A stretch of DNA of 64,000 nucleotides from positions 6,719,855 to 6,783,854 of the forward strand of contig JAUPFP010000005.1 of the NCBI GenBank assembly GCA_036925085.1, written 5' to 3'. Source of the stretch: Brachycybe producta (lineage: Eukaryota; Arthropoda; Diplopoda; Playtdesmida; Andrognathidae). Every line of letters starts with the position of its first letter. Position 1 is the stretch's first letter. Positions 13,901-22,858 of this stretch are shown here, piece by piece. The notes below the pieces were generated by a model that saw nothing but the letters and a program-made list of their open reading frames with translations, did no database searches and was not told where the DNA came from. The translations under genes and the position numbers were made by a program.

Positions 13901-15648
13901 TGTAACTCCGACATCATTGGTATTCTCTACTGGATCTGTAGTGAGGTACCCCGCACCTCCACCATTTTGTAACATCCCCGTTTCCGTAGGGTTAGTAGAG
14001 AGATCTCTACTAGCCATCTAGAAGTGTCGAATGGATGTTGATGATTAAGTCTTTCGGTCTATTGGCTCCTGTGTTGCTACTTAACCACCAGGGACACAAG
14101 GGTCGGTACCTCAGGAGACCTGTGGTAGAGAATATTGTAGAGATGTCGTCTTACACTCGGCTGCTGGAGACTTCGTTGTCCGGTGGAAACATCGGCTACG
14201 TGGCGGCTATAATCCTAAGTCCCACTCCCATAAAATGACTGAGTCCACACATTGAATTCGTATGATGAAAATGCTCTTTTATTCAATAAACAGAGAGTCC
14301 TGTAGATTGAGAGATATCGCATCGGTCTTAAGCATAAAGACGGTCTGTCCGATCTGCCTGATCTATCCGATCTGTCCTCTCAATCTACAACCTCTTGTAT
14401 TTATACTCAAAATACAATACAAACATCTGATTATGATAACAAAGGCTCCAGGTGTGTCCAAGTCTCTTGGACACACTCGGACCTAGAAGTGAACTATCAC
14501 TTGACAAGAAAACGAAAACATCTATCAGATGTATAAATTATAACAATACAGAAGGATGTACGATCATCCTCCTATTAACAATTTGTAAAGATTCTCACGT
14601 CCAAAAGTTCTGCATCGATGGTTCTTCTAGGATCTATCCTATTAACCATCGATGTAGTACTTTTGGGCTATTCTTCTCATCTTGGAGGGCAGGGAGTCAT
14701 CGTCGTAATGACCTCCCGGCCACCCCCAAGCATGAGGTGAGAACCTTTCATCGATACAACTTGATTACAGGGTGTTTACAAAAACGGACGAATTCCAAAC
14801 GGTGAATTCGTTACACTATATTAACACTTTCAATGATGTGACATAAAATTTCGTGGCACACCTAGCAAAACTCACAGCACATCCTTTGGAAGTAATTGGA
14901 CTCGACTAACATTCAATATTATTAGGAGCTTTGTAATAATCTACTTTAGGGTTATGACTTCTAAATTCTTAGTTATTGTGTCTTTTATGACGTAAATGGA
15001 ATAATAAATTGTGTGTTTGATCATTTTGAGGTAAAACGGAACATTTAAATGTTGCATTATTGAAAAAAGGAGGTCAGAGTTCAACATGTTGTGGTGACCC
15101 TAGTAAATTTGATGTATCCAAGTTAACTGATGGAAATCCGAGTACTGATTTCTGGGGAGCTGAAACATGTATGTCTACATCGGACAATGGAGACGATCCT
15201 TCACCTTGGTTTTTTATCGATTTTGAAGACGTTTATCTTGTAGTTGCGGTCAATATTTCAAATCGAAATTCAGATGGTCAGAAAGAAATTTTATATCATT
15301 ATATTAGATCTATAACCCTTTTTTATATTAAAAGCAACAAGTAAAACATTTTATTTATTTTCAGTGGGTGGAAGATTTCATGATATGGATGTAAGAGTTG
15401 GAGTTCACAGTTGGAACAGCAACACAAATGCCGCGTTTCAATCGAATCAACTTTGTTTCAAGTATGATGAAGCTGGAACACAGGGCTTAAACTTATTGCG
15501 TCTGTGTGAACCTAATCCAATTATTGGTCAGTATATTAGTATGCAAATAACGGAACCTTGCGGTAACAAACCGGGTTGTAATACTGGAGATGGCGATATG
15601 AATGTAATTACATTGTGTGAAGTGCAAGTGTATGCTTTTAAGGTGTGA
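1950..15648 (+). CDS. Secreted fucolectin-like F5/8C-domain protein with PAN/apple-like N-terminus
   Basis: There are five coding exons: 1950-2149, 2243-2369, 2450-2480, 15070-15276 and 15365-15648. Together they give 849 nt and 282 aa. The start is followed by a hydrophobic stretch (KFLFTTLVFLVFSTEIYG), a plausible signal peptide. Residues about 20-110 are Cys-rich with spacing like a PAN/apple module (AKDVLQCAQLCLIQKYCFMF). From about residue 113 the pattern VARGQSSTCCGD, then LTDGNPSTDFW, WFFIDF, DMDVRVG and LCEVQVYAF matches an F5/8 type C (fucolectin/tachylectin-4) domain, which in its family binds fucose with calcium. The phases are consistent (2/1, 0, 1/2, 1/2). The exon 4 donor (GTCAGA) is weak and was chosen by phase and homology. 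The protein probably acts as an extracellular lectin in recognition or immunity; this is inferred from the family. Intron 3 is about 12.6 kb, mostly because of the LTR element. Confidence 0.72.
3133..3270. mobile_element. hAT-like terminal fragment
   Basis: The sequence begins CAGTGGTTTCCAACCTTTTT, a typical hAT-superfamily terminal inverted repeat, and continues with CGGCACAG and GTGGCAC motifs common in non-autonomous hAT elements. On the far side of the LTR element, about 14822-14890, the text resumes with TCGTGGCACACCTAGC, which also looks hAT-derived. The LTR element therefore seems to have landed inside an older hAT copy. The right terminus is not clear. Confidence 0.5.
3333..4180 (-). 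repeat. 3' LTR of the Ty3/Gypsy element
   Basis: This is an 848-bp direct repeat of 13968-14815, offset by 10,635. Because the element reads on the minus strand, this copy is the downstream (3') LTR. It contains two strong hairpins, one around GTGTCCAAGTCTCTTGGACAC and one pairing AAAAGT..CATCGATGGTT with AACCATCGATG..ACTTTT. The three short frames inside it occur identically in both copies and are not genes. Confidence 0.95.
4181..4190 (-). other. Polypurine tract of the Ty3/Gypsy element
   Basis: On the minus strand the sequence AGTTGGGGGG directly precedes the 3' LTR. That is the expected place for the purine primer of plus-strand DNA synthesis in LTR elements. Confidence 0.75.
4614..7730 (-). 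other. Extra region behind the integrase of the LTR element, function unknown
   Basis: About 1,000 residues follow the GPY/F module. They contain an acidic and basic stretch with CCGHCRC (about residue 1560); a hydrophobic segment preceded by Met (APLWIRVLLFIFFTTDSCA, about 1726-1745); a second one (LLLIVPIEIVIVW, about 1790); a charged Pro/Lys-rich part; and, near the end, EVFIVVLVVRALSLILVI. Another ATG lies near 6749 in good context (ACCATGC), just downstream of a pyrimidine-rich tract and AG on the minus strand, as if it could be reached by splicing. I do not recognise a family. Env-like or accessory ORFs occur in this position in some Metaviridae, but no envelope motif is seen. Confidence 0.6.
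4614..12325 (-). CDS. Pol polyprotein of Ty3/Gypsy element with long C-terminal extension
   Basis: One open frame of about 2,570 codons reads from the gag/pol junction to 4614. Approximate residue positions, in order: a low-complexity N-terminal region with a duplicated segment (1-300); aspartic protease with FLADSGTGFTIL (about 327); reverse transcriptase with LVYLDDIVVF (about 789); RNase H with HTDACGYGIGAML (about 932); integrase with an HHCC zinc finger (H..GHEGQ..CEICQ, about 1153-1190) and a DDE core (GMDFIGP, ISDRGTPF, NGLAERTNKS, about 1220-1316); and a GPY/F-like module (KFLTKWRQGYTIV, about 1466). After that come about 1,000 residues of unknown function, described separately. No ATG sits at the frame start; the frame opens exactly at the UUUAAAC slip site, so Gag-Pol is probably made by -1 frameshifting, as in many of its kin. 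It looks whole. Confidence 0.93.
12316..12335 (-). promoter_or_regulatory. -1 ribosomal frameshift site between gag and pol
   Basis: The last gag codons on the minus strand read GAT TTA AAC TAG. This contains the heptamer T TTA AAC in the correct register for a -1 slip. The pol frame is closed just upstream and opens at the heptamer. The -1 shift is a known expression strategy of LTR elements and of coronaviruses with the same heptamer. I did not establish a downstream pseudoknot. Confidence 0.8.
12323..14017 (-). CDS. Gag polyprotein of Ty3/Gypsy element
   Basis: 564 aa. The central part (about residues 225-400, ETFKGL..YESIADLEDW..RYLDLSRKVLPG) resembles the retrotransposon Gag capsid domain. 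A CCHC zinc knuckle, CYNCHEKGHFSRNCPKK, lies near residue 510 in a Gln/Asn-rich basic nucleocapsid region. The N-terminal part is low complexity and carries a duplicated segment with PSSAHAE. The chosen ATG at 14017 lies inside the 5' LTR; the next in-frame ATG (about 13975) is also in the LTR and a third is about 63 codons in. If either LTR start is used, the reading frame crosses the primer-binding site. It looks whole. Confidence 0.9.
   Translation of the reverse strand: MASRDLSTNPTETGMLQNGGGAGYLTTDPVENTNDVGVTPGGKGKKGRPKSKSKTREKDDTNQMDGEDPLEGILQNLSAERRERLMAWFEAQQPSGSMLLRSGRGVSTVQRHTVVREMDTGVEPSSAHAESQRHTVIPGLDTEGEPSSAHAENLRQVNVFQTPLMLKKSGGTQRGRLPETPILRRENPDQLEDESLTSEDPSVEELEGNPICNRHRTCEELDGKYKSLHPLRNLETFKGLTSVYTFLEDYESIADLEDWSNVHKTYYLRKAVEGDVVRWLSNFYKENRGKTTWDFIRSELIERFGRRDELVQLKLRLDTMLQRKGEDTNQFLGRYLDLSRKVLPGVTDKYRIVEFRQKLHPIIRNATQNAPNSNLKLYTTYIKDTEEVLMADGLWIPEGTMGQQTTTQVSKGPQKNNQRQNAKQTQAVMDGGRSYAVVTQDQADPTNNSTPSNSNNQAQQKTNQNSNQQQGRKWNQRYPQKKNYNGQQTQDGSKTLKDLSTVECYNCHEKGHFSRNCPKKVVADGTVGLVQHGMATGKNGQQYFVVSENGQKKFLREENPADLN
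13947..13964 (-). other. Candidate tRNA primer-binding site
   Basis: Three bases inside the 5' LTR edge, the minus strand reads TGGTGGAGGTGCGGGG. It begins with TGG, complementary to a tRNA CCA end. I could not match it with confidence to a particular tRNA. Confidence 0.6.
13968..14815 (-). repeat. 5' LTR of the Ty3/Gypsy element
   Basis: This is the 848-bp LTR at the promoter end of the minus-strand element. On the minus strand a TATAAATA box lies near 14404-14397 and an AATAAA signal near 14284, which suggests transcription starting around 14370 and an R region of about 100 bp. That division is inferred from motif spacing only. The sequence matches the 3' LTR wherever I compared them. Confidence 0.93.
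14397..14405 (-). promoter_or_regulatory. TATA box in the 5' LTR
   Basis: The minus strand reads GTATAAATAC here. It lies about 110 bp before the AATAAA signal, the usual order in an LTR. It is the best promoter candidate for the element. Confidence 0.6.
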
Positions 15649-16589
15649 TTAGCTACTTCTGTAACAGTAGCAAATATTGTAGTTTTTGTTGGATCAATTT
15701 TTATCAAATATTTGTAGTTAAGTGTGGTAGTTTGGTTGTTTGGTTAAGTTTTATGCTAAACTTAATCAAAGTTTGAAAATTTTAAGTGTTTAAAATTATG
15801 TGCGAATTTGATCAACATTTTTTTTTTTTGCAAATTTTAAAAACATCTGTAGTAAACTACTAACATTTTGTTGTAATTTTATCAATAATTTGGTAATATA
15901 CATGTATACAGTATGTAAAACATTATGATAGAAATGAGTAAATTTTAACGTAAAAATTATTAAATTTTGTGTTGAACGTGATTTATGTGGTATATTTTGT
16001 GGTTTTGAAATTCCCTGTTCAGCAAACTATTTTGCTTATTTAACAAAAATGTAAATAATAATAGTGTGCCCAATTAGTACTAATTACAATACAGTTTATA
16101 CGAACATATTTTTTTTAAATAATTAAAATAATTTTTAAAAAACATCAGAAACGATATGACAAGCTTAGAATTTTCCAAAATGATTTTTAAAAAATATTTT
16201 TTGGAAAGAAAAATGTTTTCAGGAAATAACGCCAACGCCTAACATCAACCACTGACTAGTGATTACATGTGTTAGTATTGATCAATGTTCGTCTAAAACG
16301 TATCTTCTTGTTTCTTTAAGGTTAATATGGGTCTGACAACAGTTGGTGTCATGGTCACAGGATACTTTGAATTTCCGTATTTTGTGTCATGTGTCTGACA
16401 GTAAGCCTATGCAAAAACGGACATTTTCCTGCAAAAATAGCACTCAACTGTAAAGGCATTGTAATTTTTCTACAGTCCTGCATTACAATACATGCTATAC
16501 ACTCATAAAGAAATTACCAAGCTGTTAGAAGTGCTATTTCAGTAGGCCTCTCTAAATTGAACAGTTTTTCACAACTAGGAGCCATAGGG

Positions 16590-16930
16590 AACTTCTCGAA
16601 TTTCCTCGACGTTTAGGAGTCCCTGGAGTCTAAGCGAACTGAGTACACTAAGAGAGCCTCTCGAAACTGATGAGACTGAAGTAAGCCTCATGAAACACTA
16701 GACCCTCGAAACTGAAAAGCCCCAGGAGCCTGTGGAAAGTGAGAAGTCCGCTTGAGCCTTTGAAAACAGAGGAGATCCCTGGTGTCTCAGGAAAATGATG
16801 ACACCTCCTGTCAAACCTAAGGAGCCCTCTTGAACCTCTCAAAAATGGGTAGCCCTCTTGAGTGTCTCGAAACTGAGAAGTTCCCTGAAGTCTATTGAAA
16901 CTGATGAGAACCCGAAAGTTTCTCAAAAAG
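16590..16930. repeat. Degenerate minisatellite (CTCGAAACTGA unit)
   Basis: Roughly ten imperfect repeats carry the theme CCTCTCGAAACTGAGAAGTC with spacing of about 30-36 bases. The copies are strongly diverged, so the array is old. It creates a meaningless 122-codon open frame on the minus strand. Confidence 0.65.
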
Positions 16931-17536
16931 AAACCATTTCTTCGATCTGGCTGTGATGTATATATAATTTTTGAGATAAAATCAATTTCAAAGTTGAGCA
17001 AACGCGATATCTGCATAAAAGACTTTATTTGACGTCATATTCATTATACATGAATCAAGAGCAAATTAACTTTACTTTTTCAGTTTTTTTTCTCTCAGGA
17101 CTAATTTATATGATTTTCAAAAACTAAATAAGTGAATTATTATTAATATATATTAAGCCCCGTCTGTGTGCGTGTGTGCGATCTAACGCTGTACAAACAA
17201 AGACAAAAACCTTGAAGCACGTCAGAATTTATATAAATTTAAATGAATAAATGAACCGCTTTTTTTCTCAAGGTCAACTATATGTTGCACACTCCCCATC
17301 CAAGAACCCCATGATATTAAATTGGAGAGGGGAAAAGGTTGGAAAGTGTAGAAGGGGAGAGAGAGAAACGTGGAGGGGGAGAAAGTGGGAGGGGGTGATT
17401 GAAATTGAAATGAAAGAAGTAAAAAAGGAACAAACGACGCGCATGCGCACACCAGAAAAAAAATGAAAAACTCATTTTCTCTTTCAAATATAAAAAGGGG
17501 AGGGGATAATAGTAGCAAAATTAAACTAGAATTTAT

Positions 17537-17680
17537 CACAGGCAATTGTGCCCAGCATTAGAATTTCTTTTGCTTCGCCCTTTTATGAACGTCATCAATT
17601 TCTAAATGGTTTGTTACTTGGTCTGACGTCATAAAAGGGCGGAGGAAAAGAAATTCTAATGCTGGGCACAATTGCCTGTG
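17537..17680. mobile_element. Palindromic MITE, family B, copy 1
   Basis: 144 bp starting CACAGGCAATTGTGCCCAGC and ending with its reverse complement. The arms pair over about 60 bases and include GCCCTTTTATGA and TGACGTCA-like motifs shared with copies at 24484 and 29198. The flanks AATTTAT and AATTTTG suggest a decayed 7-bp target duplication. Confidence 0.88.
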
Positions 17681-18596
17681 AATTTTGCTCCCGTCATTTA
17701 TGACGGGTTACCCCACTAGTGTTATAATAATATCGGTAAGGTATACCGCGGTAGGGTAGATTCCAAACTATCCGCCGTTTTTTACTGTCAGTACAATGGT
17801 ACAAACTTCTAGACCTTTTTAATAAGTTAATACATATGCAAATTTGATGCAAAAACTGTGCAAACACAGCAAGTATTTACCTGAAATCTTTAACTCTACT
17901 AACCAAGAACGAAGAAACATCTTGTATTTTTCTTTTTAATTTATGTTTGAGAATAAGAACCCCTAATTACATACAGTTATAACTTGTATGTAGGAGTGAA
18001 TGCATTCTCTTGGTTTGGTTATGTGTGGCACAGCCTTAATTGCTCAACATAATAACATTTAAACGCATACATTAAAATGTCATTAAAGACTCCTTTATTC
18101 TGTAATTCTTTAATCCTAATGTACTATTGATTAAAACTTAATTAGAATGTTCTAAGCTCAGTAAGTTCACTAAAATGACAATTTGTAAATAATACAAAAA
18201 AGTAATTTAAACTAGAAAAATTTATTACAAATTTCATACGTCAGAGAATTTCAAACGTCTATAAAAGTGACAGGCATTTTATGAAAAAGAAAATTACTAA
18301 ACTTTTATTAAATTCTTCTGTGCTTCCTTGTGTTGAAAAAAAAAATTCTAAAAAAAGACCCTAAATTTAATTAAAACCATTCAGGCAAATATAAGATGGC
18401 GCAGGTAAAACGTGTCTTGTGTAAAGAAAAATATTCCAAAACTATAAATATTAATTTTTGAAATATTGGGTAGCTGTTAGCAACATAACAAAAATGATTT
18501 TTTTAAATAATTTAAGCAAACAAAAATACTTTGAAGTTTTCATTAGAATGCTTTTTTAAAAATGTTTCTTGAGGAAAAATTAACAATTCTTTAAAA

Positions 18597-18860
18597 ATGG
18601 AAAATTTCTGTTGTTTTTAGAAACTACGCCTTTAGCTGAATCATTGAATATGTATTTTCATGTTTATATATTTCAAAATAAACTTTTCAATAGAGAAAAA
18701 TATGCTAAGCATTATCTGCATAAAATTGGCTCGTTTTCAAACTACCTTTAAAAGTTAATTTTTAAAAAAATATTAATTTGTTAATTGTCTTTTGTGATTC
18801 AGCTGCTGTTCTAGTTTCTAAAACACTTTCAAATGCTGGTGTTCATGAAAGGCTGAAAAG
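18597..18860. mobile_element. Palindromic MITE, family A, copy 2
   Basis: The left arm carries TTAGAAACTACGCC, TATTTTCATG and TTTCAAAATAAAC. The right arm carries TGCTGTTCTAGTTTCTAAAAC. It is more diverged than the copies in RER1 introns. Confidence 0.7.
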
Positions 18861-20774
18861 TGAAAGTTCAAAAGACGATATGTTCCAATTTTTGGAAATA
18901 TAAATGTTTTTATGTTGTTAACAACAAACTAGAATTTATAATGTATATAGATTTTATTATTTTAAAATTATTTATCTTTAAAAAGGAGAGAAACCGTTTT
19001 TTTCCGCGCCACCATATATGTATGTGCTGTTATTTGTTTTTTTTTTTAACATTTTTTTATTTCGTCTATGCCAGCTACTGTTATTCAACAGTAAATTATA
19101 TTCCTTATGAATAATTAATATTGTTGACAGTTAACACAGGAAAAAAAAAGTTTATAATGATATAGGCATATACATGATGAAGGTATAACAGCAGTTTATT
19201 AGGTCTTTACTAAAGATTTAGTATAAGTGGGAATACAAATGATTGACAAGAAAGAAAAAATGAAACTGAGACCCACGAGTATTTAATTAAATGGCCCCAT
19301 CATGTCACTTAGATTTCTGAAGCCAACATGAGCTGAAACGAAATAAACGAACTTGCATAATAATGAAATGATGAAAATATTAACATTAACATCATCTGGC
19401 CCAGAAATTCAAAATTAGACTGTCCCATGAATTTTTTTTAGTGTAGAGTAGAGTTAGTTGACTAATTATAGCAACCACAATAGTAACAAACTTTTAATAA
19501 AAACACAAATACTGTAATAGTTAAAGACTAGAATTCTCTGTTCGCCTGTTTCTATTGATATAATGGATATAGTTACTAAAAATCTGAATGCCTTTCTAAA
19601 GCAGTGTTTTTGATTTGAAAAAGCATAAAAGTAGTATTGATAATTAAATATTAAATATTAATGATTGCATTTTGAGCTTTTATTTTTTATTTCATTTCAG
19701 CAATTACACGCAACAGATGTTGTTTTTTCTCTCTCGTCTAAATAAAAATCATAATTCATATTTATGATAATAAAGATTGAGTAAACAGTGTTGCAAAAAA
19801 TATTTTAACTGAGACTGTATCTATTTTATTTTAAATAACCGATAACGAGATTAAAAACGATAAAGTATGATATAATCTCGATCTTTTATACTGACATGTC
19901 ATGGTTTACAAATAAAAGAAGGCCGCTAACTCATTTGACTGATCGTTCATGGAAACATTGCTACAAAGCAATGCAAAATATGAAATAAAATTGCAAAAAA
20001 ATTAAAATTTAATTAATAAATATAAGTCTACAATATAAAATAGTCACTATTAAAATATAATGATTGAAAAATTTAAAAAAATCTATTTTTTTATCATCAA
20101 TAATTAATTACTCATTCATTAATGAATCCAAAGTTTTATTATTATATTTTGGTTTTCAAAATATTTTTTCTTACAAATATGATTATATTAATTAAAAGTA
20201 ATTACACTTCGAAAATATAGTTTATTTTATAAACAATGAATGATATGGTAATCATAATCAGGGATATTTAGATAGAATATGCTTTGCAAATTTTGGGGGT
20301 CCTTAGTTCACGGAGATCGCATCGTTTGCTCACAAATTACGCAATTTTTTTGGGTGGAAATTTGCATAATTTTATCAATTAATTTAATTAACTAATTAAT
20401 TTTGCTTTTACTATAATATTATATTTATTTGCTTATATTAAGTTATATAAATAATTTTTGTATATTTTGCATTTTTGGGGAGGTTTATTTTGTATTTGCA
20501 AAAGAAACTGCAAATTGCACATTTCCGGATTTTTATTTTTAAAAAAACATTTGGCATTAGTAATTACTATGGTAATTACTAATTACCCACATTAGAACAT
20601 GCATGACATATTTTTCTGGTAAATGTAAGCAGCGCCACCATACGAAAATAAAGAGAATAATATAATGGGAGGGCAGAGTAGGCATTTTACTTCATTCTTT
20701 TTCTCAAATGAGCAGGTATTATTTTTCAATGTAGATCATGTTTCAATGAACGGAATTCTTGAATGAATGCGGAT

Positions 20775-20793
20775 AGTGCTGCCATCTAGTGAT
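20775..20793 (-). promoter_or_regulatory. CTCF-like motif upstream of RER1
   Basis: The minus strand reads TATCACTAGATGGCAGCACT, close to the CTCF core consensus CCACYAGRKGGCRS. It lies about 120 bp before the inferred first exon of RER1. A motif match alone does not show binding. Confidence 0.35.
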
Positions 20794-20829
20794 ACAGTTA
20801 AACAGTCTTTTATTTACTGTATATGTGTA

Positions 20830-21196
20830 GATATACGTGGCGTTTTCCGGCGTTTTTCCTCGTTTTTACTCGTTTACGATGCTTTTTCACTAAAAATGGC
20901 AACAATTACTTGCTGTAAGTATTAAAAACTATCGAATAGATCGGCTGAAATTGATTTAAAAGCGTTAATTTCTTATCTAAGCCTTGTTTTAATGGTGAAA
21001 TCGACCGCATTGCCATAGACTCTTATGTTAAAAGTCGGTCCATTAATTCACTTTTGTGACGTCATCGTCTACGTTACTCTATGAGATGACATCATTGAAG
21101 TCGATTTAATTACAATCATCTTAGTGTTCACATCAATTTTTTTTGTTTTAAACAGGATTTAAGTATAATTTTGGCTCAAATTAACAACATAGAAAG
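20830..21196 (+). promoter_or_regulatory. RER1 5' UTR with non-coding first exon and a 6-codon uORF
   Basis: A strong donor GTAAGT follows position 20914. A pyrimidine tract and ACAG end at 21155, so a leader exon (start unknown, about 20830-20880) probably joins to 21156. After this splice, an ATG at 20896 reads only six codons before a stop made at the junction (TGC T|GA). Such a small upstream ORF could lower translation of RER1. The exon structure is inferred from consensus sites only. Confidence 0.5.
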
Positions 21197-22858
21197 ATGG
21201 ATTCAGATCTTTCAGCTTCTGCTGGAACCTTAAAACCACAACCAAACGTCGTAACGAGAGGATACAGAAGATTTTGTCAAGTAAAAACGAACGAAAGCCG
21301 ATTGTTTTTTGAACAAATTGTAACGTTTTGCGTGATTATTTTCTCAGATATATCAAAAATTACTGGACACATGGACTCCGCATTCGATTATGAGATGGTT
21401 TGCGACGCTTGTTTTATGTTTTTTGTACTTGGCTCGTGTTCTTTACCTTCAGGTTTTTTTTCTATCCTTTTTTTTTAAGTTTTCGCTTCGTTTTTAACCG
21501 ATTTTAACACTTTTGTTTTCATTACCGTTTTCTAGGGATGGTACATCATAACTTATGCCCTCGGAATCTATCATTTGAACCTTTTTATAGCGTTTCTATC
21601 ACCTAAGATCGATCCCGCTTTAGAGCTCGACGAGTTCGGTTCGTAGGTTTTTAGATCGTTTAAGATGGTTTATAGAAAACCTGTTTATCGAACTCTTGAT
21701 TATTTTGTTTTTCAGAAGCAAAATTAAGGGAAACTAGAAAGTATTTTAGAAACTGGAAGAGTAGCTCAATCACTTTAAGGTATTTTCATGTTGGTATATC
21801 TTTCAAAATAAACTTTTTATAGCTAAATTTAAGAAAATATCGTCCGCTTAAAGTTGTGTTATTTTTATATTGAGCTAAAAAGTTTATTTTAAAGGATATC
21901 AACATGAAAATATCTGTAAGAGACTGAGATACCCTTCTAGTTTATAAAACACATTCAAGTTTCTCTTCATTTTGTATGAGAAAGACAGAATAATCGGAGT
22001 TTGAGAGACATTTATACTTTAAAACCCGCGTAGTGATTTCTTCGGTTGTAATCATTTTTTCGTTTTGTATTTTTAGAGGATGGACCAGAACTACCGACTC
22101 AAATGAACGAAGAGTTCCGTCCGTTCATTCGTCGTTTGCCCGAATTCAAATTCTGGTTCAAAATCGTGTCATATTTCGATCGTATTTGTGTGAAATTTTA
22201 ATGTTTTTTTTTATTTTCTACAAAGGTATTCGGCAACGAAAGCGATCGTGATTGCGATGTTCTGTACTTGTTTTGATGCCTTTAATATTCCCGTCTTTTG
22301 GCCGATCCTCGTCATGTATTTCATAACGCTCTTTTGCATAACGATGAAACGACAAATTAAGGTATGTGTCTTCTTATTCAGTTTTTAAGACGATTTTAAA
22401 CTCTAAACGTCTTTCGTGATTATTCTGTCTTTCAGGAGTAAATTTTAGAAAAATTTGAAAGTGTTTTAGAAACTAGAAGGGTAACTTTGTTCTTTAAGTA
22501 TATTTTTATATAGATATCTTCTAAAATGACCTTTTTTATGTGAGTTTGAAAATGATTCAATTTTAAGTGGATGATAATTTTTGTCTTTAAAAAGTTTATT
22601 GTAAAAGATATCGACATGAAAATACTATTAACTCATTTAGTTGCTGTTCTAGTTTTTAGCACATTTTTTTAATAGTGTTACTCCTTAAAATGCAAAAATA
22701 ATCAAGTGTTCGAAAATCAGTTGTTTCAGTTATTTTTTTTTTTTTGATGTAATATTTGTGTTCAGCACATGATAAAGTATCGTTACATCCCTTTCACTCA
22801 CGGAAAACCGAGGTATCGTGGTTTCGAAGATAACAACAAAGCCGTTCCTCCGAAGTAA
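21197..22858 (+). CDS. RER1: RER1, Golgi-to-ER retrieval receptor
   Basis: Six coding exons: 21197-21280, 21348-21452, 21536-21638, 22077-22155, 22226-22361 and 22766-22858. They join to 600 nt and 199 aa, close to the usual length of about 196. RER1 is a four-pass membrane protein of the early Golgi that returns escaped ER membrane proteins and unassembled subunits in COPI vesicles. The product shows the family signatures [74 protein letters not shown] and HGKPRYRG. The N-terminal part ([17 protein letters not shown]) also aligns. The exon 3 donor (GTTCGT) is weak but the only one that keeps frame. Introns 3 and 5 each carry a family A MITE. The gene looks intact. Confidence 0.95.
21715..22015. 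mobile_element. Palindromic MITE, family A, copy 3 (RER1 intron 3)
   Basis: The left arm contains TTAGAAACTGGAAGAGTAGC and AATCACTTTAAGG. The right arm contains GAGATACCCTTCTAGTTTAT and ends near ATAATCGGAGTTTGAGAGAC. This outer part is shared with copies near 33150 and 63060, so the full unit seems to be about 300-350 bp. Confidence 0.85.
22405..22690. mobile_element. Palindromic MITE, family A, copy 4 (RER1 intron 5)
   Basis: The left outer part reads TGATTATTCTGTCTTTCAGG, the reverse complement of the right outer part in other copies. Next comes TTAGAAACTAGAAGGGTAAC, and the right arm ends with TAGTTGCTGTTCTAGTTTTT. Confidence 0.85.

Larger units (their letters stand above)
3333..14815 (-). 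mobile_element. Ty3/Gypsy LTR retrotransposon, whole-looking and young
   Basis: The element is 11,483 bp and has two 848-bp LTRs (3333-4180 and 13968-14815) that start TGTAAC and end GTTACA. They are flanked by the 4-bp target duplication CTAT (3329-3332 and 14816-14819). The genes are on the minus strand in the order gag, then pol with protease, reverse transcriptase, RNase H, integrase and a long extra C-terminal region. The integrase after RNase H and the GPY/F-like tail place it in Metaviridae (Ty3/Gypsy). A primer site and a purine tract lie next to the correct LTRs. The LTRs show no difference where I compared them, so the insertion is recent. Both long frames are open and I saw no break. 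Confidence 0.95.
2481..15069 (+). other. Intron 3 of the lectin-like gene, enlarged by a retrotransposon
   Basis: The donor GTAAGT at 2481 is excellent, and the acceptor at 15068-15069 is preceded by a purine-rich rather than pyrimidine-rich stretch. Of 12,589 bp, 11,483 bp are the LTR element, so the original intron was roughly 1.1 kb. The element is in antisense orientation to the host gene, the orientation that best avoids its polyadenylation signal acting on the host transcript. The remaining sequence is AT-rich and includes hAT-like remnants next to the LTRs. Confidence 0.7.
15649..20830. other. Intergenic region between the lectin-like gene and RER1
   Basis: No gene is supported. It contains the 3' UTR of the lectin-like gene, a degenerate tandem repeat (16590-16930), a 144-bp palindromic MITE (17537-17680), a family A MITE (about 18597-18860) and otherwise AT-rich unique-looking sequence. 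Confidence 0.6.

Noticed and set aside
16648-17016. 122-codon frame on the minus strand
   Set aside because: It is created by the degenerate CTCGAAACTGA repeat.
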